Origin: Avibacterium volantium
GTDB lineage: Bacteria; Pseudomonadota; Gammaproteobacteria; Enterobacterales; Pasteurellaceae
Length of the DNA stretch: 64,000 nucleotides
NCBI RefSeq assembly: GCF_900635775.1
Contig: NZ_LR134167.1
Location: forward strand, 1,707,001 to 1,771,000
Direction: 5' to 3'
Shown here: positions 22,023 through 30,374 of the stretch, in pieces
How the letters are laid out: every line of letters begins with the position of its first letter
Position numbering within the stretch: the stretch's first letter is position 1
Made by a program: the position numbers and the translations under genes
Notes under the pieces: model-generated
Databases searched by the model: none
The model's input: the letters and a program-made list of their open reading frames with translations, nothing else
Told to the model about the DNA's origin: nothing

Positions 22023-24455
22023 TTAATCCCCGATACTTAATCCCCTATACCAAGGGGAAAATTCCGATCTTGCGGTATAAATTTTTATCTGTTCGGGGAA
22101 AAATAACAGGCTGATCTGCCCAAAATCTGCCGTATTATACACCGCACTTTGTTGTGCTTTTAGGCGTTCCAACACCACGGAATGAGGGAAGTGCCAAGGA
22201 TTACCACGGCTACTCGAAATCAATGCGATCTTAGGCTGCGTTGTTTTAAGCAAATATTCACTGCTAGAGGTTTTACTGCCGTGATGCCCCACTTGCAATA
22301 TCTCTATTTTTCCAGCTAAATCAGCAAATTGTCGCTCTGTTTGGCTATCAGCATCACCAGTTAAAAGCACCTTTCGATTGCCATCATCAATCAACAACAC
22401 GCAAGAATCTGGATTTTCTGCACGCTTGCGAATCTTTTGTGGGGAAAGCGCGGTAATGTGTAATCCTTGCCATTGCCATTGTTGCCCCTGAGTACAAAAA
22501 GTGCGGTGGTTTTTTGTGTGATTTTTTTCTGACGGCGTGATCAATTCAGCATGTGGGAACGCCTGTAAAATCGCACTAGCGCCCCCTGAATGATCATTAT
22601 CATCGTGGCTCAAAATCAGCTTATCTAGCACAATCCCCTGCCGTTGCAAATAAGGCAAAATTTCTAGCGTTGCCATACTTCCGCCACGCCACGCTGCACC
22701 CGTATCATATAAAATGCCACGCTGATTTTTCACCAATAATGTTGCCAAGCCCTGCCCGACATCTAGGGTTTCCAATCGCCATTTAGGCGCATTTATCTCT
22801 TGCCATGCCAAATTCATCAGCATTATTCCAAGTAACCCAGCAAAAATAGGCTTCATTCTTTGTAAAAATAACGGACTGGGCAATTTTTCTGCATTGAGAG
22901 AGATTGTCTTTTTCCCTGCTAAGATCGATTTTTTCGCTATTTTTTGTGGCAATTTTTGCAAATAAAACGCATACCCCAGCCCCAAAATGAGCAACAAAAT
23001 AACGATCCATTGCGATTGATTTTCTGACAAATCCATCCAATTCCCTTGCCATTGACTGAGTAACGCCGTGATTTTTTCTGCTAAATAATTCGCCCCTTGC
23101 CACGAATTAAACGCGCCTTGGCTCAACACCGCAAACAGTACCATTGGCACAAGACATAAACTAAACACAGGCACGGCTAACAGGTTAGCCACCATTCCCG
23201 CCAAGGACGTTCCGTGAAAAAAATAAAGCTGAATTGGGGTAAATAAACATAACAAACCGAGTTGGAGATGAAATAAGGAAAAAATCCAGCGTAGGATTTT
23301 TTTCACCCACTGATTTTTAATGGGATAAATTTGCCATTGGATTAAATCTAACGGCACAAGTTGATACCACAAAATCAGGCTTGCCACCGCCCCTGCGGAA
23401 AGCCAAAAACTCACGGAAAGTAACATCAGTGGATCCCATAAAATGAGCAATGCCACCACACATTGAAAATATTGCCAAGGCGTATAATAACAGCGTAGCA
23501 CTCGGATCAGACATACCAACCCCAAGGCAAGTAACGCCCTTAATGTAGGAATGGAGAACCCTGCCAGTTGCGCATAAATTGATGCAATGAAAAAACTGCA
23601 TAATAATGGGGAAATCGCCCCAATTCGGTGCGTGGGCAAGAAAAACTGCAACCCTCTTGCGAGAGCAAAGCCAAACAACATTGCCAAACCAATATGCAAA
23701 CCCGAAATAGCAATTAAATGTGCGGTGTTGGTTTTCTGATAAATTTGCCAATGCTTAGTATTAAGCCACGCCCGTTCGCCAAAGCCCAGCGCCAACAATA
23801 ATCCTTGCATTGGTAAGCCTTGAGTCTGCTGAAAACTGGCCTGCAATAATCGCTCTCGCCACGCAAAATCTTGCGAAATTTGCACCGCACTTTTTACTCT
23901 GCCATAGGCTGTGATACCTTGTGAAAAATACCATTTTTGCCGATCAAAGCCCCCTTGATTTAAACGGCCTGATAAGGGTTTGAGCAATAATTCCGCTTGC
24001 CAAATTTGCCCTGCTTTAATTTGCTCTGCTGCCTTATTTTCCAAATTTTTCTCTGAGTTTTGCCATTGCAAATATATTCGCTGGCTAGGTAAATTTTCTG
24101 CCAATTTCCCAGTGGCGATCACAGTTTGATAATCTTGCTGATGTAAGATTTTCTCGATCTTAATTGGAATGCTGATCCTGTTTAAACTGGCACTCTGCTC
24201 CGCTTGGCTCAAAATTTTCAGCGCTTGATGATGAAAATACCCTAGACTCAATACAAAAATCACGCCATAAACCAGCCCTTTTGCGATTTTATAATAGGCG
24301 AAAAGATAGGCTGTTAAAACAGCTAAGATCCCAATTCCCACAGTGCAAAGCATTAACTCAACACCAAGCAATAAGGCTTTCGGCACATAAAGCAAACTCA
24401 AGCCTGCACCAATCACCAGCCATAAAATTACATCTAATTTCAGCGAAAATTTCAT
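22023..24455 (-). CDS. comEC: DNA internalization channel ComEC/Rec2
   Basis: This inner membrane channel carries single-stranded transforming DNA into the cytoplasm; its Haemophilus name is Rec2. At 810 residues it has an N-terminal membrane pair with a soluble OB-like insert (about 1-200) and the competence membrane domain with HLIAISGLHIGLAMLFGFALARG near residue 240. A C-terminal metallo-beta-lactamase-like domain follows (LDVGQGLATLLV, then LILSHDDNDHSGGA and LLTGDADSQTERQ). It appears intact, so the cell may be competent, in keeping with the many uptake signals. Only AGGA, two bases from the ATG, serves as ribosome binding site, which is poor. The usual CRP-S promoter element is not directly upstream; it lies beyond the RAYT/REP insertion. 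Confidence 0.95.
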   Translation of the reverse strand: MKFSLKLDVILWLVIGAGLSLLYVPKALLLGVELMLCTVGIGILAVLTAYLFAYYKIAKGLVYGVIFVLSLGYFHHQALKILSQAEQSASLNRISIPIKIEKILHQQDYQTVIATGKLAENLPSQRIYLQWQNSEKNLENKAAEQIKAGQIWQAELLLKPLSGRLNQGGFDRQKWYFSQGITAYGRVKSAVQISQDFAWRERLLQASFQQTQGLPMQGLLLALGFGERAWLNTKHWQIYQKTNTAHLIAISGLHIGLAMLFGFALARGLQFFLPTHRIGAISPLLCSFFIASIYAQLAGFSIPTLRALLALGLVCLIRVLRCYYTPWQYFQCVVALLILWDPLMLLSVSFWLSAGAVASLILWYQLVPLDLIQWQIYPIKNQWVKKILRWIFSLFHLQLGLLCLFTPIQLYFFHGTSLAGMVANLLAVPVFSLCLVPMVLFAVLSQGAFNSWQGANYLAEKITALLSQWQGNWMDLSENQSQWIVILLLILGLGYAFYLQKLPQKIAKKSILAGKKTISLNAEKLPSPLFLQRMKPIFAGLLGIMLMNLAWQEINAPKWRLETLDVGQGLATLLVKNQRGILYDTGAAWRGGSMATLEILPYLQRQGIVLDKLILSHDDNDHSGGASAILQAFPHAELITPSEKNHTKNHRTFCTQGQQWQWQGLHITALSPQKIRKRAENPDSCVLLIDDGNRKVLLTGDADSQTERQFADLAGKIEILQVGHHGSKTSSSEYLLKTTQPKIALISSSRGNPWHFPHSVVLERLKAQQSAVYNTADFGQISLLFFPEQIKIYTARSEFSPWYRGLSIGD

Positions 24456-24504
24456 TCCTATATAAGATTAAAAATTACCTTTATAAACAAAAATCGTTGT
24501 AAAT

Positions 24505-24594
24505 CGTAGGGTGGGCTTCAGCCCACCACTTAGGATTGAATAACCTTGGCATTGCCTACCTTGATAAAAACGGTGGGCTAAAGCCCACCCTACG
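24505..24594. repeat. Left REP pair (90-bp element)
   Basis: Two palindromic units, CGTAGGGTGGGCTTCAGCCC at 24505 and its near-complement ending in CCCTACG at 24594, face each other across a 44-bp spacer. Each unit folds as a short hairpin (GGTGGGCT/AGCCCACC). The spacer includes GATTGAATAACCTTG. The same 90-bp element occurs inverted on the other side of the transposase gene. Confidence 0.9.
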
Positions 24595-24622
24595 CTCTAT
24601 GCCACTCCGATTACACCTTTTA

Positions 24623-25123
24623 TTAACTACCCCAATTCAATGGAAAAAATCCTCTTTCAACATCTCTTCGAAATGAGGAAAACGGCCAATCTTTGGGAGC
24701 ATTAACATAACCGTGTTTAACAGGATTGAAATAGATATAGTCTAAATGATTGTTCAAATCTAGTTCATCACGGATACGATGCTCCCAAAATTGTCTTTGC
24801 CATATTCCGGCTTCTCGCTTTTTTATTCGACTTTGGTTCTCATTGCGATACGCCTTTGGTAATAATTTCGTAAATACCGTTTTAAAAAAAGCAATACGCT
24901 TAGAATAATTATCATCATCCTGTGGTAATTGCATTATGAAATGCAGATGATCAGGTAACACACAAATTGCGATGGTTTCAAAGGGATACCTTCTCACTGT
25001 TTCTTGATAGGCTTGCCGTAATTTTTCTATATGCTGAGTAAGATAACATTTTGTACGATCTTGCAATGTCAATGTAAAAAAATAACACGCGCCTTTTGTA
25101 AAATCTCTCCGATAATTTGGCAT
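24623..25123 (-). CDS. REP-associated tyrosine transposase (RAYT)
   Basis: The 166-residue Y1/HUH single-strand nuclease has the RAYT landmarks. They are N-terminal PNYRRDFTKGACYFFTLTLQ, the metal-binding HLH (His59, His61 in LPDHLHFIM), a WQRQFWEHRIRDE block, and a DYIYFNPVKHGYV helix whose Tyr129 is the likely nucleophile. RAYTs cleave and rejoin REP DNA and are thought to have spread REP sequences. It sits between two inverted 90-bp REP pairs with 28 and 32 bp to spare. An ATG at 25141 also exists, but the one at 25123 follows GAGAGGG and gives the family start. It lies in the same direction as comEC, and a CRP-S site lies about 210 bp upstream. Confidence 0.93.
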   Translation of the reverse strand: MPNYRRDFTKGACYFFTLTLQDRTKCYLTQHIEKLRQAYQETVRRYPFETIAICVLPDHLHFIMQLPQDDDNYSKRIAFFKTVFTKLLPKAYRNENQSRIKKREAGIWQRQFWEHRIRDELDLNNHLDYIYFNPVKHGYVNAPKDWPFSSFRRDVERGFFPLNWGS

Positions 25124-25155
25124 TATTTCTGACCCTCTCATAAGAAACGTAGAAA

Positions 25156-25245
25156 CGTAGGGTGGGCTTTAGCCCACCATTTTTATCGGTATTAGCAATA
25201 ACAAGGTTATTCAATTCCAAATGGTGGGCTAAAGCCCACCCTACG
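25156..25245. repeat. Right REP pair (90-bp element, inverted copy)
   Basis: It holds the same two facing palindromes as the left copy (CGTAGGGTGGGCTTTAGCCC and the complement). The spacer is related to the left one only when read on the opposite strand (it contains CAAGGTTATTCAATTC). Both copies are exactly 90 bp. Just outside, CGTAGAAACGTAGGG shows a partial repeat of the unit's edge. Confidence 0.9.
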
Positions 25246-25329
25246 CCTACTTACATAAAATGACAACTTACCATTACAAATAAAAATATGATGAAAAAAG
25301 CACCGCACTTTCGCAATCTTGTTAAACAA

Positions 25330-25353
25330 TTTTTGCGATCTTGCTCGCAAAAC
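25330..25353 (-). promoter_or_regulatory. CRP-S (Sxy-dependent competence) site
   Basis: TGCGA (25334-25338), six bases TCTTGC, then TCGCA (25345-25349), flanked by T and A runs. This is a perfect match to the CRP-S consensus of Pasteurellaceae competence promoters, whose half-sites are TGCGA rather than TGTGA. On the minus strand a CATATT or CATCAT hexamer near 25285-25293 puts a start about 61-63 bp from the site centre, a class I spacing. The genes downstream on that strand are the RAYT and comEC. No suitable -10 is seen in the plus direction. Confidence 0.75.
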
Positions 25354-25434
25354 GGAAAAATACTTTATGCAAAATGCGGAAATTCTGAGTGGTGAGATTG
25401 TGTTTCTGTTTATTTCTTTGTAGAGTGAAGCCAT

Positions 25435-25516
25435 TAATAGTCGGGGTGCTGCCTTGTGTAGCTGAGATAATACCCGTTGAACCTGATCCAGTTAGCACTG
25501 ACGTAGGAAACTTATT
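25435..25516 (+). ncRNA. TPP riboswitch (THI element)
   Basis: Conserved THI-box landmarks occur in order: GGGGTGC at 25443, GCTGAGATAATACCCGT, then TTGAACCTGATCC and the closing ACTGACGTAGGAAACT. AATAGT at the 5' side can pair with ACTTATT at the 3' side as helix P1. The AGGA of the 3' side is the ribosome binding site of an ATG at 25517, so control looks translational. The natural target, thiMDE, is now separated from it by an IS element. Confidence 0.93.
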
Positions 25517-25630
25517 ATGAAAACGCTTTTTGTAAAAAATCTGTCTATTTTTAACCGCACTTTATTCTTCCCTTTTTTATTTTCAAATTGTCATTCCACA
25601 ACATCATTCCCTATCACATTGATTTTATAG
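25517..25630 (+). CDS. Short leader ORF directly under the TPP riboswitch
   Basis: A 37-codon frame starts ATGAAAACGC at ideal distance from AGGAAA inside the riboswitch and ends TAG at 25628-25630. The product would be hydrophobic and Phe/Ser-rich, with a uptake-signal-derived NRTL stretch and no family I recognise. It could be a leader peptide whose translation sets expression of thiMDE, or the stub of a longer gene lost before the IS arrived. Its ribosome binding site makes it more credible than a chance frame, but its length and composition are weak evidence. Confidence 0.4.
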   Translation: MKTLFVKNLSIFNRTLFFPFLFSNCHSTTSFPITLIL

Positions 25631-25715
25631 ATGATTTTTTATTATAAAGGCAATGGGATGATCTGCACCCCAAAAGTTGGACTAAACAACCAACTGATTA
25701 AGGTGCAGATTTTTT

Positions 25716-26225
25716 ATGACTAAATATACTCAACGTTTCAAACAACAAGTGCTCGACTTTTATCATCAAAATGGAAAAAACCGTTCGCTTACTCGCCAGT
25801 ATTTTCAGCTTCCCCAAAGAACGTTAGCACGTTGGATTGCGAAATTTAATCATAATGGAATCAATGGATTAGCTGTGTTAGGTAAAAAACGATATTATTC
25901 TGTTGAGTTTAAATTAAAGGTTATTCAAGCTATCAAAAAAGGCCAGTGCTCCGCTGAAGCCGCCTGCTTTCGCTTTGATATCCCCAGTTCAGGGATAATT
26001 AGTCAATGGTTGCAACGCTTTGAAAAACAAGGTATAGATGGGTTATTACTCAAACCTAAAGGTCGTCCAAGTATGAAACTCAACTCACCTAAAATGCCAC
26101 CAACGCCCAAAACAGAAGAAGAACGCTTGCGTTACCGAATTTTGGAATTAGAAGCGGAGAATACAATGCTAAAAAAGTTGCAGGAACTCAACCAACAAAA
26201 AATGCAGAAAAAGCCGTCATCGTAA
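25716..26225 (+). CDS. IS150-type transposase OrfA (copy 2)
   Basis: The 169-residue protein is identical to the copy 1 OrfA except for one Ala-to-Thr change in the leucine-zipper region. The two helix-turn-helix segments and the A AAA AAG slippery heptamer at 26171-26177 are kept, so frameshifted OrfAB can be made. Confidence 0.92.
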   Translation: MTKYTQRFKQQVLDFYHQNGKNRSLTRQYFQLPQRTLARWIAKFNHNGINGLAVLGKKRYYSVEFKLKVIQAIKKGQCSAEAACFRFDIPSSGIISQWLQRFEKQGIDGLLLKPKGRPSMKLNSPKMPPTPKTEEERLRYRILELEAENTMLKKLQELNQQKMQKKPSS

Positions 26226-26248
26226 ATGCCTTACGCTCGCGTTTCCCG

Positions 26249-27043
26249 TTGGAATTGTTACTCAGGCTAATCGGATTGGCACGCAGTTCGTTCTTTTATC
26301 ATCTCAAGCCAAAGTCGGATAAAAATGTAGCGATTTCACAGAAAATAGAGGAAATTTATCGCAAAAATGACGAAAATTATGGTTATCGTCGAATTACCTT
26401 GGAATTAAGGAAATACTTGATTATCAACCACAAAAGGGTGCAAGCGATAATGCAACGTTTGGGGTTAAAAGGAAAAAGTAAGCAGAAAAAATATCGTTCT
26501 TACCAAGGCAAAGTGGGACAAATTGCCGATAATCTGTTGCAACGGGATTTTACGGCAACGATGCCGAATGAGAAGTGGGTAACGGATATCACCGAGTTCA
26601 AATGTGCGGAAGGCAAAGTGTATTTATCGCCGATTAAAGACTTGTTTAATAACGAAATTATTGCTTATAATGTGGCGAGAAGTCCGAATTTTGAGCAGAT
26701 AACCAGAATGTTGACCCAGGCGGTGAACCGATTAGCGGGGGAAAAACCGATACTGCATTCCGACCAAGGATGGCAGTATCAAATGATGGGTTATCAGGAG
26801 ATATTGAAAAAATACGGTATTAAGCAAAGTATGTCGAGAAAAGGTAATTGCCTTGATAATGGTGCGATGGAAAGCTTTTTCGGGCGATTGAAGACGGAAT
26901 GTTACTTTGGCAAGCGGTTTGAAACCTTTGAACAGCTTGAAAAAGTGATTCACGAGTACATTCATTACTACAACAATGAGCGTATTCAAGTGAAGCTCAA
27001 AGGACTAAGCCCTGTGGAATACAGAACTCAGTCCTTGAATTAA
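26249..27043 (+). CDS. IS150-type transposase OrfB (copy 2)
   Basis: The DDE catalytic domain has an intact triad ([26 protein letters not shown]). It differs from copy 1 at about a dozen residues between the zipper and the second half of the domain, for example KKYRSYQGK for RKYRSYQSK, and [10 protein letters not shown] for [10 protein letters not shown]. None touches the triad. It points toward thiM, so transcription from the IS could run into thiMDE. Confidence 0.92.
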   Translation: MELLLRLIGLARSSFFYHLKPKSDKNVAISQKIEEIYRKNDENYGYRRITLELRKYLIINHKRVQAIMQRLGLKGKSKQKKYRSYQGKVGQIADNLLQRDFTATMPNEKWVTDITEFKCAEGKVYLSPIKDLFNNEIIAYNVARSPNFEQITRMLTQAVNRLAGEKPILHSDQGWQYQMMGYQEILKKYGIKQSMSRKGNCLDNGAMESFFGRLKTECYFGKRFETFEQLEKVIHEYIHYYNNERIQVKLKGLSPVEYRTQSLN

Positions 27044-27130
27044 AATTAAATTAGAATATAGTCTAACTTTTTGGGGGCAGATCAGGACTGGGCTTTTTTT
27101 ACGCTTGATTTTTATTCATAGGAGAAAAAA

Positions 27131-27931
27131 ATGGACTTTAATTTAATCACGAAAATTCGCCAAACCAATCCTTTAATCCACAACATCACCAACATTGTGG
27201 TGGCAAACTATGTAGCGAATGGGTTGTTAGCTTTGGGTGCATCACCAATTATGGCGGATGCCGAAGAAGAAATGGCGGATCTTGCTCAATTTAGTGCTGC
27301 CTTGGTGATTAACATTGGCACGCTCGATCCTTTCAAGGTGAAAGCAATGTTGGCGGCTGGTAAAGCAGCGAATAAAGCGGGTATTCCAGTGGTGCTTGAT
27401 CCTGTGGGCGTGGGCGCAACGCAATACCGCAAGGACGTGGTGGCTGAATTACTGAGCAAGGTAAAATTCACCGCTATTCGTGGCAATGCAGGGGAAATCG
27501 CCCAGCTAGCAGGAGTGAATTGGGCGGCGAAAGGCGTGGACGCAGGGCAAGGTGAAGGCGATGTGGCACAAATTGCCAAACTGGCCGCCCAACGTCATCA
27601 ATGTGTTGTGGCAGTGAGCGGTGCGGTAGATTACATCAGCGATGGCGTGCAAGTGGCGGCCATTGATAACGGCACACCAATGTTTCCTAAAATCACGGGC
27701 TCAGGTTGTTTGCTTGGCGCAGTGTTAGGGGCATTTTTAGCGGTCGATCCAAACCAACCTTTTAATGCAGTAGTGCAAGCCAGTACGTCCTATGCGGTGG
27801 CAGGGCAACTGGCTGCGAAAGACTTAGGAAGCACAAAATATGGGCAGTTTTACACTGCACTTTTAGATCAGCTTGGCGAGCTGAGCGATCAAAAAGTGGC
27901 ACAATTCGCACAGGTTCACATAGAAGAATAA
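27131..27931 (+). CDS. thiM: Hydroxyethylthiazole kinase
   Basis: ThiM salvages the thiazole moiety of thiamine by phosphorylating 4-methyl-5-(2-hydroxyethyl)thiazole. The 266-residue ribokinase-like protein has the substrate segment NIVVANYVANGLLALGASPIM, the VLDPVGVGAT loop and the ITGSGCLLGAVLGAFLA anion hole with its catalytic Cys region. The start follows AGGAG. It opens the thiM-thiD-thiE operon; the riboswitch that would control it lies 1.6 kb upstream behind IS copy 2. Confidence 0.97.
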   Translation: MDFNLITKIRQTNPLIHNITNIVVANYVANGLLALGASPIMADAEEEMADLAQFSAALVINIGTLDPFKVKAMLAAGKAANKAGIPVVLDPVGVGATQYRKDVVAELLSKVKFTAIRGNAGEIAQLAGVNWAAKGVDAGQGEGDVAQIAKLAAQRHQCVVAVSGAVDYISDGVQVAAIDNGTPMFPKITGSGCLLGAVLGAFLAVDPNQPFNAVVQASTSYAVAGQLAAKDLGSTKYGQFYTALLDQLGELSDQKVAQFAQVHIEE

Positions 27932-27940
27932 GGAGCAACA

Positions 27941-28759
27941 ATGACTCATATTGCACAAGCCCTGACCATTGCTGGCTCAGATAGCGGCGGCGGTGCGGGT
28001 ATTCAAGCAGATCTGAAAACCTTTCAAATGCGTAATGTATTTGGAATGAGCGTAATTACTGCCGTTACTGCACAAAACACCTTAGGCGTAACGGATATTC
28101 ATTTAATCCCCCTTAGCACCATTGAAGCACAACTCAAAGCGATTGTGGCTGATTTCACACCCAATGCGGTAAAAATTGGTATGCTCGGCACGGCTGAAAT
28201 TATCCAAACCGTGACCGCTTTTTTGCGCCAGCACCCATTTGCGAATGTGGTTATCGATCCGGTGATGATCGCCAAAGGGGGCGCAAGTCTATTGGAACAA
28301 TCGGCAATTCAAGCGATGCGTGAGCAACTATTGCCTTTGGCCGATGTGCTAACGCCAAATCTGCCTGAAGCAGAAGCCTTAACAGGATTAAAAGCTGAAG
28401 ATCGACACAGTATTGCGCAAATTGCTGAACGTTTACAACAAATGGGTGCAAAAACTGTGATTATAAAAGGTGGCCATCAGCAAAACAGCGAAAGTGCGGT
28501 ATGCCAAGATTTTATTTTCACACCGACAACATCTTTTGTCTTGGAAAGCCCACGTTTTAACACGCCGCATACCCACGGCACAGGCTGCACTTTTTCCGCT
28601 TGCTTAACCGCTGAACTTGCCAAAGGTCAATCTTTGGAACAAGCCTGCAAAACCGCCAAAGCCTTTATTACCAGCGCCATCACGCACCCTTTAAATATCG
28701 GACACGGACACGGCCCAACCAATCACTGGGCTTATTCACAGGAGCAAAAAAATGGATAA
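27941..28759 (+). CDS. thiD: Hydroxymethylpyrimidine (phosphate) kinase
   Basis: ThiD phosphorylates HMP to HMP-P and HMP-PP for thiamine synthesis. The 272-residue ribokinase fold has AGSDSGGGAGIQADLKTFQ at the N-terminus, VVIDPVMIAKGGASLL, LTPNLPEAEALTG and the C-terminal anion hole HTHGTGCTFSACLTAELAKG. It starts 9 bp after thiM, and its last 8 bp overlap the start of thiE. An uptake signal is embedded in the coding sequence near 28495. Confidence 0.97.
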   Translation: MTHIAQALTIAGSDSGGGAGIQADLKTFQMRNVFGMSVITAVTAQNTLGVTDIHLIPLSTIEAQLKAIVADFTPNAVKIGMLGTAEIIQTVTAFLRQHPFANVVIDPVMIAKGGASLLEQSAIQAMREQLLPLADVLTPNLPEAEALTGLKAEDRHSIAQIAERLQQMGAKTVIIKGGHQQNSESAVCQDFIFTPTTSFVLESPRFNTPHTHGTGCTFSACLTAELAKGQSLEQACKTAKAFITSAITHPLNIGHGHGPTNHWAYSQEQKNG

Positions 28760-29417
28760 ATCAATTTTACGCTGTTATTTAGTAGCAGGTACGCAAGATT
28801 GCCGTCATCTGCCACAATATGATGCAAGCCAACCACAACAAACTCTGTTAGAGCGTTTAGAACAGGCATTAAAGGCTGGCATTACTTGTTATCAATTTCG
28901 TGAAAAAGGGCAATTTTCTTTGCAAGATCCGCAAAAAATTGAACAACTTGCTCGCCAATGCCAAGATTTATGCCAACAGTATAATGTGCCTTTTATTATG
29001 AATAATGATGTTCAACTCGCAAAAAAGTTGCACGCAGACGGCATTCACGTTGGGCAAAAAGATACGCCTGTAGAACAATTAGCCCAACAAATTGAAGGCA
29101 AAATGTTAATTGGCTTATCCGTCAATACCTTGCAACAAGCTCAACGCCATAACGCCTTTCTCGGCGTGAATTACTATGGCTGTGGGCCAATTTTTACCAC
29201 ATTTTCTAAAGAAGATCCGTCCCCTGTTGTGGGCATTCACTTTATTTCCACCTTGCGCCAGCAAGGCATCAACAAGCCTTTGGTTGCCATTGGTGGAATA
29301 AAAACGGAACAGGTTCCCGCTCTATTACAAGCAGGTGCTGACGGTGTCGCGGTGATATCGAACATTATGCAAGCGGAAGATATTACAGCTACGATACAAA
29401 AAATTTTGGCAAAATAA
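28752..29417 (+). CDS. thiE: Thiamine-phosphate synthase
   Basis: ThiE joins HMP-PP and thiazole phosphate to thiamine phosphate. The 221-residue TIM barrel shows ITCYQFREKGQ, the pyrophosphate-binding FIMNNDVQLAKKLHADGIHVGQKD, YYGCGPIFTTFSKED and VAIGGIKTEQVPALLQAGADGVAVISNI. Translation is coupled to thiD by an 8-bp overlap. The three genes make salvage of both moieties possible. No thiC or thiG is present here, so de novo synthesis is not implied. Confidence 0.97.
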   Translation: MDKSILRCYLVAGTQDCRHLPQYDASQPQQTLLERLEQALKAGITCYQFREKGQFSLQDPQKIEQLARQCQDLCQQYNVPFIMNNDVQLAKKLHADGIHVGQKDTPVEQLAQQIEGKMLIGLSVNTLQQAQRHNAFLGVNYYGCGPIFTTFSKEDPSPVVGIHFISTLRQQGINKPLVAIGGIKTEQVPALLQAGADGVAVISNIMQAEDITATIQKILAK

Positions 29418-29446
29418 CACCGCACTTAATGAAAAGTGAATAGCAA

Positions 29447-29482
29447 AAAAGGCATTCAACCAAGATTGAATGCCTTTTATTT
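29447..29482. terminator. Bidirectional terminator between thiE and the autotransporter
   Basis: AAAAGGCATTCAA (29447-29459) and TTGAATGCCTTTT (29466-29478) form a perfect 13-bp stem with a six-base loop. The A and T runs suit both strands. Confidence 0.9.
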
Positions 29483-29498
29483 TGCTTAATTATCAAAC

Positions 29499-30374
29499 TT
29501 AAAAACGATAACCCACTTTTAAACCAAATTGGCGGCTGTGAGAAGATTCATCACCATTCTCATAAGAGAAGGTTGTCCCCACTGACCAAGCCCCCATATT
29601 CAAATTGAGTCCTGCTTGATACTGCCAGCCACGATTAAACTGTTGCTGTAAACCGTTGTTATTCACAGTAACCGCATTGTTAAATGTTTTACGACTCGCA
29701 TCGAAATAATAAAGGGCAAGACTCGGTGAAATAGAAAGCGTGTTCCACTGCCAAGTTTTGGACAATTCTGCACCAGCGTGATAATTAACAAAATCTAAAG
29801 CTCGAGTATGAACCGCACGACCTTTCAGCTCATAATCAGCAGCCGTGAGGTGATGATAGTGTACCCCAGCTATTGCTTTGAGATCGAGGTATCCTAGCCC
29901 CCATTTCTTACCTAATGTTGCACCAAAACTAATGATATTACGTTTAAAATCAGCACGTTGTTCATCTAAAGTGATGCGATTATTAGAACGTCCATAACCG
30001 ATGTCTGCCGCAACAAACAGACCTGACTCACTTTGCACTTTGGCATAAACCGTAGCTTGCGAATAAGTCATCTTGCCGCTTGCATTCTCATAATCAATGT
30101 TGCCGCGCGTTTGCGACACTATCGCACCTAAACTAATGCCTTGCTCATTTACAGCACTTTCTACACCTAATTCAGTGTAGTTACTATGCTGTTTATAAAC
30201 GCGGTAATTATCTGATTGATAATCAGCCTCTTGATAATCGACATTCGTCCATACTTGAGTTTGCTCGCCACCTTCTTGCAACAAACGTTGGTTTAAATGT
30301 TGATCGCTGCGTAATATTGCATTTCCTTGTGCAGAAAGTTCCGACAATGCGGTATTTGATACGCCACTAACTAG
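29499..30374 (-). pseudogene. Autotransporter translocator domain, cut off from its passenger
   Basis: This is the C-terminal beta-barrel of the serine protease autotransporter, in the same frame as the passenger but after an in-frame TAA. The first residues (SNTALSELSAQGNAIL) are the linker usually continuous with the passenger in IgA1 proteases. The barrel follows, with alternating aromatic strands (TELGVESAVNEQG, SGLFVAADIGYG, KWGLGYLDLKAIAGVHYHH). It ends in GLKVGYRF, with the terminal Phe needed for BAM-dependent insertion. The first possible start in the segment is a TTG at 30347 with no ribosome binding site, so it is probably not made on its own. Confidence 0.8.

Larger units (their letters stand above)
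25659..27084 (+). mobile_element. IS3-family element (IS150 group), copy 2, in the thiM leader
   Basis: The 1426-bp element has the same ends and orientation as copy 1. It is flanked by a 3-bp direct repeat GGA (25656-25658 and 27085-27087), the target duplication size of this group. It lies between the TPP riboswitch with its leader ORF and thiM, splitting the untranslated leader. Both transposase frames and the slippery site (26171-26177) are intact. Confidence 0.95.

Noticed and set aside
24490..24512. Possible CRP-S site directly upstream of comEC (ACGA...ACGA)
   Set aside because: Only one half resembles the consensus and it overlaps the REP edge; the perfect site at 25334-25349 is far better.
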